Shown here one piece after another: positions 10,375 through 20,624 of a stretch of DNA of 64,000 nucleotides. Numbering within the stretch: the stretch's first letter is position 1; every line of letters starts with the position of its first letter. Made by a program: the position numbers and the translations under genes. Under the pieces are notes generated by a model that was not told where the DNA came from, ran no database searches, and worked only from the letters and a program-made list of their open reading frames with translations. Source of the stretch: Rhodoferax aquaticus (lineage in GTDB: Bacteria > Pseudomonadota > Gammaproteobacteria > Burkholderiales > Burkholderiaceae_C); contig NZ_CP036282.1 of the NCBI RefSeq assembly GCF_006974105.1, positions 2,790,001 through 2,854,000 of the forward strand, written 5' to 3'.

Positions 10375-11058
10375 ATGTGTGCCCACTACGAAGGGATCAA
10401 AGATCCCAAGGCTTATGCAGAGCATTTTTCAGCCACTGCACCTGCAAGCGAGGTGAAGGTTGACTTGTGGCCAGGCTACGTCGGGGCATTTATTCGGCGC
10501 CATCCCCACGCTGATGTTGGGGATGAGGCTGTGCCGCAGTGTGAGGCTGTTGCTGGTGTGTTCGGACTCGTCCCGCATTGGGCGACTGACCTGAAGCTAG
10601 CACGCAGCACCTACAACGCTCGCAGTGAGACCGTGGCCAGCAAGCCAAGCTTTCGAGACGCATGGAAAAAGGCCTGCCATTGCATCATCCCTGCCAATGC
10701 CATCTATGAACCCGATTGGCGCAGTGGCAAGGCCGTGCCCACGCGCATCACGCGAGCTGATGGGCAACCGATGGGCATTGCTGGACTTTGGGACTCATGG
10801 AAGCAGCCAGATGGTCAGTGGATCCATAGCTTCACCATGCTCACCATCAACGCGGACCAGCATGAGCTGATGAATCAGTTTCACAAACCCACTGATGAAA
10901 AACGCATGGTGGTTGTCCTGTCCGAAGAGCATTACGGTGATTGGCTTTCAGCTCCAATGGAGTCGAGCACGAATTTCCTTCGACCATACCGCGCAGATAA
11001 ACTGATCGCAGCCCAATCCAACCTGCAGGCGATTGGGCAAACAACAGGACAGAGTTGA
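10375..11058 (+). CDS. SRAP/HMCES-type abasic-site DNA-protein crosslink protein
   Basis: A 227-residue SRAP-domain protein (YedK/HMCES family), which shields abasic sites in single-stranded DNA by forming a thiazolidine crosslink. The catalytic Cys2 follows Met1 directly (MCAHYEG), fixing the start. Other family marks are NARSET near residue 83, the Glu of AIYEP and the His of NQFHKPTDEKRM. It is divergent from umuD with 74 bp between the starts, so both may share damage-responsive control. SRAP genes beside umuDC-type operons are common on plasmids and integrative elements. Confidence 0.92.
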   Translation: MCAHYEGIKDPKAYAEHFSATAPASEVKVDLWPGYVGAFIRRHPHADVGDEAVPQCEAVAGVFGLVPHWATDLKLARSTYNARSETVASKPSFRDAWKKACHCIIPANAIYEPDWRSGKAVPTRITRADGQPMGIAGLWDSWKQPDGQWIHSFTMLTINADQHELMNQFHKPTDEKRMVVVLSEEHYGDWLSAPMESSTNFLRPYRADKLIAAQSNLQAIGQTTGQS

Positions 11059-11083
11059 TCAACCCAGCTATTGGCTTAATCAG

Positions 11084-12508
11084 TTATATCCAACCTTTTT
11101 TGCTTTTACCTTCGCTCTCAGAAGCTGCGTCTCCGGCCAAAAGCGTTGAAATCTGTTGCTTCTCAATCTCACTCTGTCTTGCTTCTATAAGTGCAGCAGC
11201 CTTAACGTTTTGACACCGCAATGCAATGTTAAGAGGGAGGTCTCCTGCATCATCTTTGATGAACGGATCAGCTCCAGCCTCGATAAGGTATTCCAACATG
11301 GGAAGCAATTGCACATCCTCTGCGGCAAGGTGCAAAGGAGTTTGTCCATCCGGCCCCTTAAAGTCGATTTCCAGGCCAGATTCGACCATGAGTCGTGCAC
11401 ATTGCGGTCTGTCCGAATAGATGGCGGCATGAAGTGCTGACATTTTTAGATCGTTCAGGCGACGCGCATCTGCACCTTTGAGGAGTAAAAACTCAACGAC
11501 TTTGAGTTCACCGCAGTTGGCCGCCCACATCAGCGGTGTCGTGCCTCTTTCTGTGGGACCATCAATGTCGGCGCCTAATCGAAGCAATGAGTCGACCATT
11601 TCCAGATACCCCTTCTTGCACGCAAGAACAAGAGCTGTTTCGCCATCACCCGTCTTTGACTCTACGTCTACGCCCATTTCTAAGAGAGCCTCCACGGTCT
11701 TTACGTGCTTACTTTCAGCGCATCGATGCAGAGGGCTTTTAAGATTCTTGTCGAAAGCCAACAAATCGACTTTCTCGTGATAAATGAGGGCCAAGGCCAA
11801 ATCAGGCAATCGAATCTCGAGGCTTGCGTCCAACATAGAAAAGTCACCGTCATCACAGACAGGATGTCGTAAATACTGCTCCCATATCCAGTCAACCAAA
11901 TCTCGTTCACACAATCCAGAAAACAGTCGCTTATCTTTATTCTGCAAAATCTCAAAGAGAAATCTAAAGCTCCCTGAGCTTGAGTCAAAGGCATTCGTCT
12001 CTTTTAAGAGATAGGGAAAAGTCAAATTTCCGCCGCCAAAGTAAGCATTCTTGGTGACCACTTTGATATCAAATGCTTCTTGCCCAAAGTAGTTTAAAAA
12101 AGCCTTCACGTGCTCAACTTCATTAGTGACAGCAGCCAATTCAAAACTTTCACTAAGCATGCCGAGGTTATAGCCACTCAAACATGCTAGATCAGGATCA
12201 ACGACATAACCCAGTTTCGTTTTGGCTGCATCTGAGATTGAATTCAGCATGCCTCTTTGAGCCACAAATTCATGATTAGCCAAAAGCTCAGCAACTGAGA
12301 CTCCAGTTGAGCTCTTTGCTTTCACGTCTGCGCCTGCCTCGATTAACACGTTGACCATTCGGCCATAGCCACCAAGACAGGCTTTTACTAAAGCAGTCTC
12401 TCCGTCTTGATCTTTCTCCTCCAAATTGCAAACACCTTTACTTAGCTTGTGTTCCACAACTGCCAACATGGCAGCCACGATAAGTTGATCGGGATCAGTT
12501 GTGGGCAT
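11084..12508 (-). CDS. Ankyrin-repeat protein
   Basis: A 474-residue protein made mostly of ankyrin repeats. Clear units are DQDGETALVKACLGGYGRMV near the N-terminus and at least five in the C-terminal half (KSPLHRCAESKHVKTVEALL, GETALVLACKKGYLEMVDSL, TTPLMWAANCGELKVVEFLL, and two more). The middle 180 residues have weaker helical repeats. No signal peptide or enzyme domain is seen. The frame opens with TTG at 12547; the ATG at 12508 with an upstream AGGTAG is preferred. It is one of three or more ankyrin-type genes in this accessory region. Role unknown. Confidence 0.8.
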   Translation of the reverse strand: MPTTDPDQLIVAAMLAVVEHKLSKGVCNLEEKDQDGETALVKACLGGYGRMVNVLIEAGADVKAKSSTGVSVAELLANHEFVAQRGMLNSISDAAKTKLGYVVDPDLACLSGYNLGMLSESFELAAVTNEVEHVKAFLNYFGQEAFDIKVVTKNAYFGGGNLTFPYLLKETNAFDSSSGSFRFLFEILQNKDKRLFSGLCERDLVDWIWEQYLRHPVCDDGDFSMLDASLEIRLPDLALALIYHEKVDLLAFDKNLKSPLHRCAESKHVKTVEALLEMGVDVESKTGDGETALVLACKKGYLEMVDSLLRLGADIDGPTERGTTPLMWAANCGELKVVEFLLLKGADARRLNDLKMSALHAAIYSDRPQCARLMVESGLEIDFKGPDGQTPLHLAAEDVQLLPMLEYLIEAGADPFIKDDAGDLPLNIALRCQNVKAAALIEARQSEIEKQQISTLLAGDAASESEGKSKKGWI

Positions 12509-12682
12509 AGCGCGGTTCACTACCTGGAGAAAGATATTGGCGCTCAATCTTGGGCGGCAATTTCATCCAGAATATTTGAGACTCCAGGCAAAGCCAACAC
12601 CGCTAGTCGCCTACATGGATTAACCGACCAAAATGACTCATTTTGCAGCCATCAAAAACGTATGGCCGACTAACAATACTGG

Positions 12683-13384
12683 TCAGGTTGCGTATCCTGC
12701 CACGCAGTCACCGCACATCCATTCGCCATCGTCGTAAATTCCTCCACTCATGTCTTTTTTCTGATTGCACCAGCCACATGTGGGAAGATTTCTTCGGTAG
12801 CGCTGCTCCTCCAGCAGATCCTGCAGTGGGGTGGTGCGCCGCTCGTTGATGCCAAGTTTGGCGGAAGGCAACTGACTGGGGTCTGGGCGCACCGCAAACG
12901 AACCGCAGTTGGAGCACCAGCGTCCTCCGTGATGCTCAATGGTGCTGGCCTTGTGGCACATGGGGCAAACCGTCCTCTCAGGATCATTAGCTTGAATTGA
13001 ACCAATCGGCTCAAGACTTGCAACCAAATCAGCCATGGACTTCACGCGCCGACACACCAGGCCATTCTTGTTCAAATGAGCCAAAAGAGGATCAAAGCCT
13101 TTGTCCCCTGAGAGAACCACGCACTCGGTTTCTGGGGCAGTCTCAATGGTGCGCCCAAGCTGAAACGCAATATGAAAGTCGAGCGCGTTCTTCCCGGAGC
13201 CTTCAATTTTTTGAAAATCAACCCGTTCAAAGCGGTGAGCTGTCGCTTGCTTCTTAGCTGCTTTGGGCGGATTTTGTTTGGCCCCCACGAAAATGATCGC
13301 CCGATAGCTCTCATCAAGCAATGAGAGATCAATCTTCTGGACGTTCTCTAAGTCCACCAGCAGTAGTTTCTTGGTCATTGCCAT
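12683..13384 (-). CDS. NYN/PIN-type nuclease-like protein with zinc ribbons
   Basis: A 233-residue protein. The first 130 residues match the NYN/PIN-like fold: an N-terminal acidic strand (LLLVDLENV), KNALDFHIAFQLG and SGDKGFDPLL, which place the Asp/Asn residues expected to bind metal for RNA or DNA cleavage. The C-terminal half holds two CxxC pairs in each of two ribbon-like segments (CPMCH...CSNC and CGWC...CGDC), probably binding zinc. The target is unknown. It lies alone between an ankyrin gene and a divergent secreted nuclease. Confidence 0.75.
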   Translation of the reverse strand: MAMTKKLLLVDLENVQKIDLSLLDESYRAIIFVGAKQNPPKAAKKQATAHRFERVDFQKIEGSGKNALDFHIAFQLGRTIETAPETECVVLSGDKGFDPLLAHLNKNGLVCRRVKSMADLVASLEPIGSIQANDPERTVCPMCHKASTIEHHGGRWCSNCGSFAVRPDPSQLPSAKLGINERRTTPLQDLLEEQRYRRNLPTCGWCNQKKDMSGGIYDDGEWMCGDCVAGYAT

Positions 13385-13441
13385 GGATTATTTCATTGGT
13401 GCAAAGAGTTCAAGGCAAAAGCCAGGCCTAAACTGCTTGTC

Positions 13442-13939
13442 ATGACATTTGTGCGCCACATCTTTACAGCCGTGATCATCTATGCGGGCATGAATGTTTT
13501 GCACGCTGACACCATCACGGGCAAGGTTGTAGCGGTCAAAGATGGTGACACCATCGTGGTCTTAGTAGATCGGCGTGAAGTAGTTGTTCGAGTGGCAGGC
13601 ATTGACGCACCAGAGAAAAAACAGCCTTTTGGAGACCGCTCAAAACAAGCGATGTCTGAATGCGCCTTTTCAATGCAAGCCATCATTGAATGGAAAAAGA
13701 CCGATCGGTATGGGCGCGCCATTGGTAAGGTCAACGTGGATGGCGTTGACTGTGGCCTTCAGATCATCGAAAAAGGACTGGCATGGCATTACAAGGCCTA
13801 TGCCAAGGAGCAATCAGAAGTTGATCGCATCAGCTACGCTCTAGCCGAAGAGAGTGCCCGTAGTGCTGGGATTGGACTCTGGGTTGACTCCTCCCCTACC
13901 GCCCCATGGCTCTTCAGGCACCCGAGCCATCAAAAGTAA
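13442..13939 (+). CDS. Secreted thermonuclease (SNase-like)
   Basis: A 165-residue staphylococcal-nuclease-type protein. A signal peptide ends near residue 22 (VLHA-DT). The SNase core follows with DGDTI, RVAGIDAPE (catalytic Arg, Ca-binding Asp and Glu) and YGRAIGKV (second catalytic Arg), then the C-terminal ESARSAGIGLW signature. It should degrade DNA or RNA in the periplasm or outside the cell. Small SNase genes like this are frequent on conjugative plasmids and islands. Confidence 0.9.
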   Translation: MTFVRHIFTAVIIYAGMNVLHADTITGKVVAVKDGDTIVVLVDRREVVVRVAGIDAPEKKQPFGDRSKQAMSECAFSMQAIIEWKKTDRYGRAIGKVNVDGVDCGLQIIEKGLAWHYKAYAKEQSEVDRISYALAEESARSAGIGLWVDSSPTAPWLFRHPSHQK

Positions 13940-13995
13940 TTGGTCACGCAGGAGAGTTTGCATGGTCACCCAAACCATTCACTATCAACGGTGCC

Positions 13996-14829
13996 TTACT
14001 TCCTTGGCACTTTCTTCTTACCGGCTTTGACGTCTTTCAGGCCTAGGCTCTTGAGCGACGGAGCATAGTAATTAAAGTCAGCCGGCGACTTGGGGGAGAC
14101 CGAAGTGTCGTTGACCCTCCTGAATACACACCGATATGCACACAAGTCTCCATCAAGTTCGCTGACCTCGAACTCAAACACGAACAACTCTGGGTCCTTG
14201 AGAGCTTCCTTCACCTTCTCAATGGAGCAAGGATACCTCTTTGAGTGTGAAAAGCTATGTTTGCCAGGACGGTCTACAGTAAAGTCGTGTCCCTTTTGAG
14301 CCGTAAGCCAGACATTGGACTCAGTCGTTCCAAGCGCTGGAGGGAAGACCATGGAGGCGGCGCGCATCTCAAGTTGCTTTTGTTCTTCTTCCAACGCCAG
14401 TCTCTTACGGTCTGCTTGGTAAGCGACGATCATGGCCTTGCAGCAATCGAAAAGTGACGCCTCGGCAACCTTGGGTTTGTAGTCGGATTGGGCAGCCCAC
14501 TGCTCAACCTCCTGCCGATACTCCTGCACTGATTCAAGATCAAAATTTGAAAAGAACATGGTTTCGACTTTGTGCTGCTCCTGATCAACCTCGTGAGCAT
14601 GTCGATGAAACCGCCAAACGTAGCAGTCTTCAGTGCGATTGAACTTCACATCATGTTCGTAACCCGGCCAATGCCGCACCATCGAATACGCAACAGCATC
14701 GGACATGTCCAATCTGGAATCCTTCTTACCTTTTCGCAAAGGGGTAAGACTTGTTGCACTCGGCTCAACCAAACGAGGATACCTTCCAAAAGCAAAGGCG
14801 AAGGCTAAGGTCACAACATCGATGGTCAT
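13996..14829 (-). CDS. Uncharacterised protein, fourth gene of the DUF1156 defence operon
   Basis: A 277-residue protein with no recognised domain. Visible features are a hydrophobic first 15 residues, a charged helical centre (about 100-160, including KRLALEEEQKQLEMRAA) and a C-terminal beta-rich segment (LFVFEFEVSELDGDLCAYRCVFRRV) with a Lys-rich tail. It starts 41 bp after the DUF499 gene, in the same direction and with a good ribosome-binding site (AGGGAG), so it is probably co-transcribed with the methylase-helicase-ATPase set. DUF3780 often accompanies this set elsewhere, but this sequence does not obviously match it. Confidence 0.6.
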   Translation of the reverse strand: MTIDVVTLAFAFAFGRYPRLVEPSATSLTPLRKGKKDSRLDMSDAVAYSMVRHWPGYEHDVKFNRTEDCYVWRFHRHAHEVDQEQHKVETMFFSNFDLESVQEYRQEVEQWAAQSDYKPKVAEASLFDCCKAMIVAYQADRKRLALEEEQKQLEMRAASMVFPPALGTTESNVWLTAQKGHDFTVDRPGKHSFSHSKRYPCSIEKVKEALKDPELFVFEFEVSELDGDLCAYRCVFRRVNDTSVSPKSPADFNYYAPSLKSLGLKDVKAGKKKVPRK

Positions 14830-14870
14830 ACGACTCCCTATCTACGAAATGAAAACTTTAGGCCACCTAA

Positions 14871-17753
14871 TCAATCAAAGTCATGGTTTTTAAACTTCAA
14901 TTGATTGCAGTTCTCGCGCACTGATCTTTGCACACCGTCATCAAAGCCAGAAGGCAGCTCGGCCTCAACCTCGACCGATACGCGCAGCTTGACGTTAGGG
15001 TTTTGTGCAAACAACATGATCACTTCGTCAGCCACTTCAGAGAATTGCAGCTTTGCTTTTCGAGCGTCGAGCTCCACCGAACCAAAGAACACGGTCTTTT
15101 TGGCCACCGTGGCTGCTGAGCCCGACTTACCCGATCCAGAGCTTGAGCCAGTGCCTGCCGAACCTGCCCCTGTGGTCGTGGATGAGGCCCCACCAGTGGA
15201 CTCGGCCTTAGAACCTCCTGCTGTCGATGACGCTGGGTTCTCTTTTCCCTTGGCTTCGGCCTCACGATCAGCCGCTTCTTGTGCCAAGGTTGCAGCAAAG
15301 GATGAAGCCGCCTTAGGCTCAATCAGCAAGAGGGCATCATCAAGGATGGGCGTGGTGCTTTGGGCGAAGTGAAAGCCCTGGAAACGACTTCCTTCACGCC
15401 CGTAGGCAATCCCATAGAAATCACGGGAGGAAACGCCTGCTGCAATCGTTGCTCGAAGGGTGTCAGCCTCGCGCAGTCGTGGGAGGTAGAGGTAGCAGCA
15501 CGTCTTTTGCCAAGTCTCCAAGGCCCCCACTGCGGTGGCGTCATCTTTCCAAAACCATGTTTGGAGCATTTTGGCCAAGTGAATAGGTGCCCACTCGGTG
15601 ATGAGAAGTTCGTGCTCTTTGAGCACTTTCTCAATTTCCTCAGTGCGATTGACTGCTGCAGGGTTGATCAGGAAGTGGTCCCACTGAATCTCACCAATGC
15701 CCTTGCCGGGTTTGGCCTCCTGCAAAGGAGCCAGTAGCCACTTGAATGTCTCACGCACCATGCGACCGAGGGCCTCATTGGCTTGATCAAGACTGGCTGA
15801 GGCCTGTTTGGTTTGAAGCCCATCCAGATTCAAGCGCCCTTCTTTGACGTCATCCACGATGGACTTCCAAGCGAGTGAAGAAGTCACTTGGTCCTTGAGT
15901 CGCGCAATGCTGTCTGTGTCAGGAGCAAGGAAAATCAAACGGTTTTGCTTTTGACGTGGCTGCTCACCACGGCTCTTCAAAATGGCAGTAGCAGCATCAA
16001 TTGCTGGCGACTGTGCGCCTTTGCTAAAGGTAGCCTCTGGTGGCAGCACCACCAATCTCAATTGCCAGTCATCCGGCACATCCGACGATGGGGTGAAGAC
16101 ATGAACGCCCCCAAATACACCACTGGCAAAACGCAGTTTGTCTTTGATGAAGGGATAGACATCCTCGCGCAGATCAAAGCGGCGCTTGCGGTCCTCCATT
16201 TCCCGACGCAGGTTAGGTCGGGTATCAAACCAGTAGCGGTTATTGGCACTGTTGAGGTATTGCAGCTTGTCCACCATGGCTCGAACGCCATCTTTGTAGT
16301 GCCCAATCACTTGCCCTGGTTGCACGCATCCCAATAGGAGTCGCTCAAGCTCAATGCCTCGGTGGTGTTTGGCACCACCAACGGCTCCTGCGTCCGGTGC
16401 TGAGCCCAAAAATACGGAGCGCGCAATGCGCCTGCAGGCGTGAATGGAACCAAAGAGAGGGCGAGCGTTATCAAGTTCGGTAGTTGCTGCACGCTCACCA
16501 TCAATGTCCCGATCAAGCACTGGATCCCAACCTTGCTCAAGGTAGTAGATGGCTTCATTCCGGGTGTCAGAGTCAAACAGGGGAAGACTGCCGGGTTGAA
16601 TCATCAACTCGTTGTTACCTGTGGTCCACAGGCGATGGATGACCTTGGCCATCAACTTCAAAACCCCACGTGTGCGCTGGAAGTTGGGAAGCGTTGACCA
16701 GTCTTCGTAGAGCCGATCAAACACCTCTGGGTGAATGGGATAAGAGTGCTTGAGTCGCTCAAGATAATTGCTCTCTTGCGTCTCTGGAGGAAGATCCGAG
16801 GAGTTGGCCGCGTAGTAATCGGCGTAGGCACGACATACCTCTTCTGCAGCAAGTCGGTTGCTAACAGTCTCAAAGAGGCGTCTGCGGACAATCTCAAAAG
16901 CCTCTTCAGTGGCCACTGGCTTCCACAACGCTTGGACTCGTCCAAAGTAATGCTCCAGTGCACGCAAAGCCTTGATACCTTGCTGACTACCTGCTTCACG
17001 ATCCGAATAGGGCAATGAAGCCAACAGAATGGCGTTGGGGACACCTTTGAGGGCTTCAGTGAGCGACTGGATGAAGGAAAGCTGGGTGTCATACGTGCCA
17101 CCCGAGAGTGTCTTGCCTTCCTCGAACTGAGAAACGTAACGCACCAGCTCATCCATCAAGATAATGCAAGGAGCACTGTCTGCAATGATTTCGGCCAACA
17201 CGGTTTTGCCTGGTGCAGTGCCATCACGATCAGCTTCTGCTACTTTGGCAAAAGCAGACTCTCCTCCTAGCTGCCAAGCCAGCTCACCCCATACGGTTTT
17301 AACAGTGGTCTTTCCATACACGCGCGGTTTACTGGCCAGATCAAGCAGCTCCACGCCATCAAGGACCGCAACACGGGCCTTAGGTAGCTCAGTAATTCCG
17401 GCTGCGTCAAGAATGGGAGAAATGCCTTGCATCTTGCTGGCAGCCGTTACCCCTTGCGCCAAGTGATACACGGCCAACAACGTATGGGTTTTGCCTCCAC
17501 CAAAGGCGGTTTGCAATTGGACGACAGGGTCGCCCCCTTTGCCAGCTAACCTTTTGACGACGGAGTCCAGTAGCAATCGCATGCCTTCGGTGATGAAGGT
17601 GCGCTGAAAGAACAAGGCCGCATCCTGATATTCAAGCGTAGCTGTCCCTTGGTGCACTTTGGAGATATCAGCGGCAAACTCAGCCTGCTGGAAAGTGCCC
17701 TTAAGGACATCTTCGTGAGGAATAGCGATCTCACGCCATGGTTTAAGACTCAT
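14871..17753 (-). CDS. DUF499 family ATPase of a predicted defence system
   Basis: A 960-residue P-loop ATPase. It has a Walker A at about residues 83-90 ([11 protein letters not shown]) and a Walker B at about 195 (IILMDE). The long helical middle follows the DUF499 pattern. A low-complexity Ser/Gly/Thr linker near residue 880 leads to a final domain of about 80 residues ([12 protein letters not shown]). DUF499 proteins are known as neighbours of DUF1156 methylases in defence islands; their mechanism is not established. The ATG follows GGGAG and lies 12 bp after the methylase gene. Confidence 0.88.
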   Translation of the reverse strand: MSLKPWREIAIPHEDVLKGTFQQAEFAADISKVHQGTATLEYQDAALFFQRTFITEGMRLLLDSVVKRLAGKGGDPVVQLQTAFGGGKTHTLLAVYHLAQGVTAASKMQGISPILDAAGITELPKARVAVLDGVELLDLASKPRVYGKTTVKTVWGELAWQLGGESAFAKVAEADRDGTAPGKTVLAEIIADSAPCIILMDELVRYVSQFEEGKTLSGGTYDTQLSFIQSLTEALKGVPNAILLASLPYSDREAGSQQGIKALRALEHYFGRVQALWKPVATEEAFEIVRRRLFETVSNRLAAEEVCRAYADYYAANSSDLPPETQESNYLERLKHSYPIHPEVFDRLYEDWSTLPNFQRTRGVLKLMAKVIHRLWTTGNNELMIQPGSLPLFDSDTRNEAIYYLEQGWDPVLDRDIDGERAATTELDNARPLFGSIHACRRIARSVFLGSAPDAGAVGGAKHHRGIELERLLLGCVQPGQVIGHYKDGVRAMVDKLQYLNSANNRYWFDTRPNLRREMEDRKRRFDLREDVYPFIKDKLRFASGVFGGVHVFTPSSDVPDDWQLRLVVLPPEATFSKGAQSPAIDAATAILKSRGEQPRQKQNRLIFLAPDTDSIARLKDQVTSSLAWKSIVDDVKEGRLNLDGLQTKQASASLDQANEALGRMVRETFKWLLAPLQEAKPGKGIGEIQWDHFLINPAAVNRTEEIEKVLKEHELLITEWAPIHLAKMLQTWFWKDDATAVGALETWQKTCCYLYLPRLREADTLRATIAAGVSSRDFYGIAYGREGSRFQGFHFAQSTTPILDDALLLIEPKAASSFAATLAQEAADREAEAKGKENPASSTAGGSKAESTGGASSTTTGAGSAGTGSSSGSGKSGSAATVAKKTVFFGSVELDARKAKLQFSEVADEVIMLFAQNPNVKLRVSVEVEAELPSGFDDGVQRSVRENCNQLKFKNHDFD

Positions 17754-17765
17754 TTTTATTACTCC

Positions 17766-20624
17766 CTAAATATCGAGTTTGGTTTGCGATCCAAAATGTC
17801 CCGCTTGATGAGAGGCGGACTCAATGCTTGTCCAGGACCCAATAAGTTCGTTGTAGGCCCGTGCATCTTCCGCCCAGCCTTTGCGCTCACACAAGGTGTA
17901 GAGCCGATAGGCTAAATTCCGTATTGGCTCTGCTCTTTGAGGCATCCCTGCAAGTAACCGGCCAGCGTCCGATTCCCCCGAAGCTCGAAGCTCACGAATC
18001 AACTGATGCAACGCTTCCCAAACAGGAGTGTTGTTATCACTCTCAGGATGCCAATCTGCTGGATACTCAGCAGGTTTTAACAGTCGAACCTTGCCAGAAG
18101 AAGACTCGACAACACCGGCTTCACGCACATGCTCAACACTTGTTCCCTTTGCACGAGTCAAGACATCGGCCTTACCAAACTCACCTGCTGACCAACCTTG
18201 TTCATCAAACCAACCGAGACAGAATTGTGTGTCTGCATCAAAGTCATCAACGCCTTCAGTAAGCATCCTATTGATGAGTGTCAGTGCGGAGTGAACGGTC
18301 ATGGGGCTTCCATCCGCCTCGAGCACCGACGAATACTTTGAGAAAATTGCCATGCCAGGACCAATAACGGCCTGAGCAAGATCGACTGGTGCTACAGGAG
18401 ATATGCCATCCGTTCCTCCAATCATTGCATCCAAGGCTTCTACCAACTCTTCTTTCAGTTCACGCAAGAACTCTCGCCTTGATATTGAAGAAGCATCAGC
18501 CGCGCGCGGACGACAGACCAAAACAATTGATGAAGCCAATGCATTGGCCCCCATACCTATCATCCGATTGCTGAGCTCAGTGCGCATGGGCCACGTCCCT
18601 GTAATCGAAAAACCAGCGCGCAAAACGGCTTCAAGAAAAGTTTCCCAACCCGTGTTTCCGGTGCCGACATCAGTAGTGTCAGATTGCTTGAACGCGTAAT
18701 AGATCGTCGCAGGAAAGGCAGGATGAGTTTGCTTAGCCAATTGACCCATTGCATCCGTCATGCCTGCTAGAAAGAAAGCCTCAGCACTATCTTTACCACC
18801 ATGTCGGTATGCAGTTGCAACGAGTTCTTCGTCTTTTGGCACCGCCATTGTTGTGAACACTGAGGGATATATGGTCCTTAAGGACCTCCTAAGCCATACG
18901 TAGAAAAAGTCAGACAAGTCTGCATATGCAATGTTGTCGTAGTAAGGAGGATCAGTTGAGATCACCTTGTTCATACTGACCGTTTGGCGCTGCGCATCTT
19001 GCTGTGTTGCCTCTCCAAAGCCTCTGCCAGGCATCACGTCCAACGCGCGCGTTAAATTCGATAGGCTAATGGCGTAGTCTCCAGCGGCATCGCCAAATAC
19101 ATTGTTCTCAGCAAAATCCCACAACATTGGGATAGATTGACGGCCAAAGAGATTTCGGACTTGGGTTTTTGTGTTCTCCCACCTGCACAACGAATTGCAT
19201 ATATCAGTGAGTCGACTCAGGCCCATTCCTAAGTAGACTGCGACTGCATCCGCATATGCCGTTGCAGCAGATCCACCTGACTCAAGCGACAACCCATCGT
19301 CAGACATTCCCGCACTTATCGCATCCTTTTTTATTTGTGCTCTGACATCAATTACCAACTCTGAAAATGTATTCAGTGCTACTAATTGGCGGTCGGTAAA
19401 AAGATCACCCCACTCTTTTAAGCCGTAAGGAACGCATGTTCCTCCAGTTAATCTTGCGGGAACGTCCCCGCTTGGTCGCCACTCGGGTCTGGCCCCTTTC
19501 GCGAGAGCTTCGGCCTCTTCGGTTGGAGCTAAATAAATACGGCTTCTCCCACCATCAACCACAACTGCCATCATCCGTGCTCCCAGCCTACCCGCTGTGC
19601 CTTCAGCTTTGATGTAGTCCCCACTTATCGGAGTGCCAGATAACAAGCAAATAAAGTTTGCCCCCCGTCCGGGGGCCTTAGTCCCATTGACCAAGTGCTC
19701 AGGTGTTTTTCCTTTGCGAATATGAAATTGATACGTGTCTTTGGACACCTTGGGTTCAATGTAGAACTCAGCGCCTGGCTTGCTTGACAGGATAAATGTT
19801 GAGGCAAGAGGAACATCCACATGTGAATACATTGGATTCGGGCTTTTAACTGTTCTTGCCCATAGCCAAGCGATTACACGGCCTTTGCCGCCCCCAGCAT
19901 CTTTTGGCAAATCTGCTTCTGGATAAAGGTGACCAATGCGCCTAAACGCCTCATTTCTTATCCATTCGCCGTAGCGCCTCACATCAATCGCGAGCCCCTT
20001 TGCCCCACTCCAATCGTTGACCATCTTTAGCTGTCGGTCACCTGCAGGTAACGGTCCAACAGGAGCTCTCCCAGAGAAACGTGTAGGGATGTCAATGGTT
20101 GCTTTGTTGATTAATACGGCAACTGGATTTAGATCAGATGCATAGCTATCCAAACCAAGCCGTTGGGCTTCAAGCGGTATTGCGCCACCACCAGCAAATG
20201 GATCATGCAGTCCAGGAATTATTTCAGGATTAAAAATTTCAGCAGCCTGCGGGTGCCCTTTATTCAGCTCACATGTTTCCCGCCAGCTCTTTTTGATTTC
20301 TTCTAAAGCTTCGGCAAACAGAGCCGTATCAGATGTGTTCTCCCACAAAACAAGGCGTCTAATGATTTCAAAGAGTCGCTGCCTTTCAAGTTTTGCTTTC
20401 TCCTTATTTACTCCACGCCCCAAAGCTCTTTCGAAACCTGGATCATTGACCATTTGCGAAAAAATAACTGCTCGTGCTGCAGCAAGTGGGCGCCGGGCCC
20501 ACCACAAATGAAGTGTCGATGGATGTCCAAAACGAATTGACTTTTCTTTCGTGCACGCCTCATTGATTAGGTCGAGAGGCAGTGCTACTTCGATTAGTTT
20601 TTTTGGGGTTTTTACTTTGATCAT
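17766..20624 (-). CDS. DUF1156 adenine-specific DNA methyltransferase
   Basis: A 952-residue protein. The N-terminal DUF1156 segment ([23 protein letters not shown]) is followed by SAM-binding DPFAGGG near residue 140 and catalytic DPPYYDN near 557. The order FxGxG, then a long insert, then DPPY fits amino-methyltransferases with the target-recognition region in between. The product is probably N6-methyladenine that marks host DNA as self. The start overlaps the helicase stop (ATGA) and the DUF499 gene follows after 12 bp, so the three are one operon. Confidence 0.9.
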   Translation of the reverse strand: MIKVKTPKKLIEVALPLDLINEACTKEKSIRFGHPSTLHLWWARRPLAAARAVIFSQMVNDPGFERALGRGVNKEKAKLERQRLFEIIRRLVLWENTSDTALFAEALEEIKKSWRETCELNKGHPQAAEIFNPEIIPGLHDPFAGGGAIPLEAQRLGLDSYASDLNPVAVLINKATIDIPTRFSGRAPVGPLPAGDRQLKMVNDWSGAKGLAIDVRRYGEWIRNEAFRRIGHLYPEADLPKDAGGGKGRVIAWLWARTVKSPNPMYSHVDVPLASTFILSSKPGAEFYIEPKVSKDTYQFHIRKGKTPEHLVNGTKAPGRGANFICLLSGTPISGDYIKAEGTAGRLGARMMAVVVDGGRSRIYLAPTEEAEALAKGARPEWRPSGDVPARLTGGTCVPYGLKEWGDLFTDRQLVALNTFSELVIDVRAQIKKDAISAGMSDDGLSLESGGSAATAYADAVAVYLGMGLSRLTDICNSLCRWENTKTQVRNLFGRQSIPMLWDFAENNVFGDAAGDYAISLSNLTRALDVMPGRGFGEATQQDAQRQTVSMNKVISTDPPYYDNIAYADLSDFFYVWLRRSLRTIYPSVFTTMAVPKDEELVATAYRHGGKDSAEAFFLAGMTDAMGQLAKQTHPAFPATIYYAFKQSDTTDVGTGNTGWETFLEAVLRAGFSITGTWPMRTELSNRMIGMGANALASSIVLVCRPRAADASSISRREFLRELKEELVEALDAMIGGTDGISPVAPVDLAQAVIGPGMAIFSKYSSVLEADGSPMTVHSALTLINRMLTEGVDDFDADTQFCLGWFDEQGWSAGEFGKADVLTRAKGTSVEHVREAGVVESSSGKVRLLKPAEYPADWHPESDNNTPVWEALHQLIRELRASGESDAGRLLAGMPQRAEPIRNLAYRLYTLCERKGWAEDARAYNELIGSWTSIESASHQAGHFGSQTKLDI

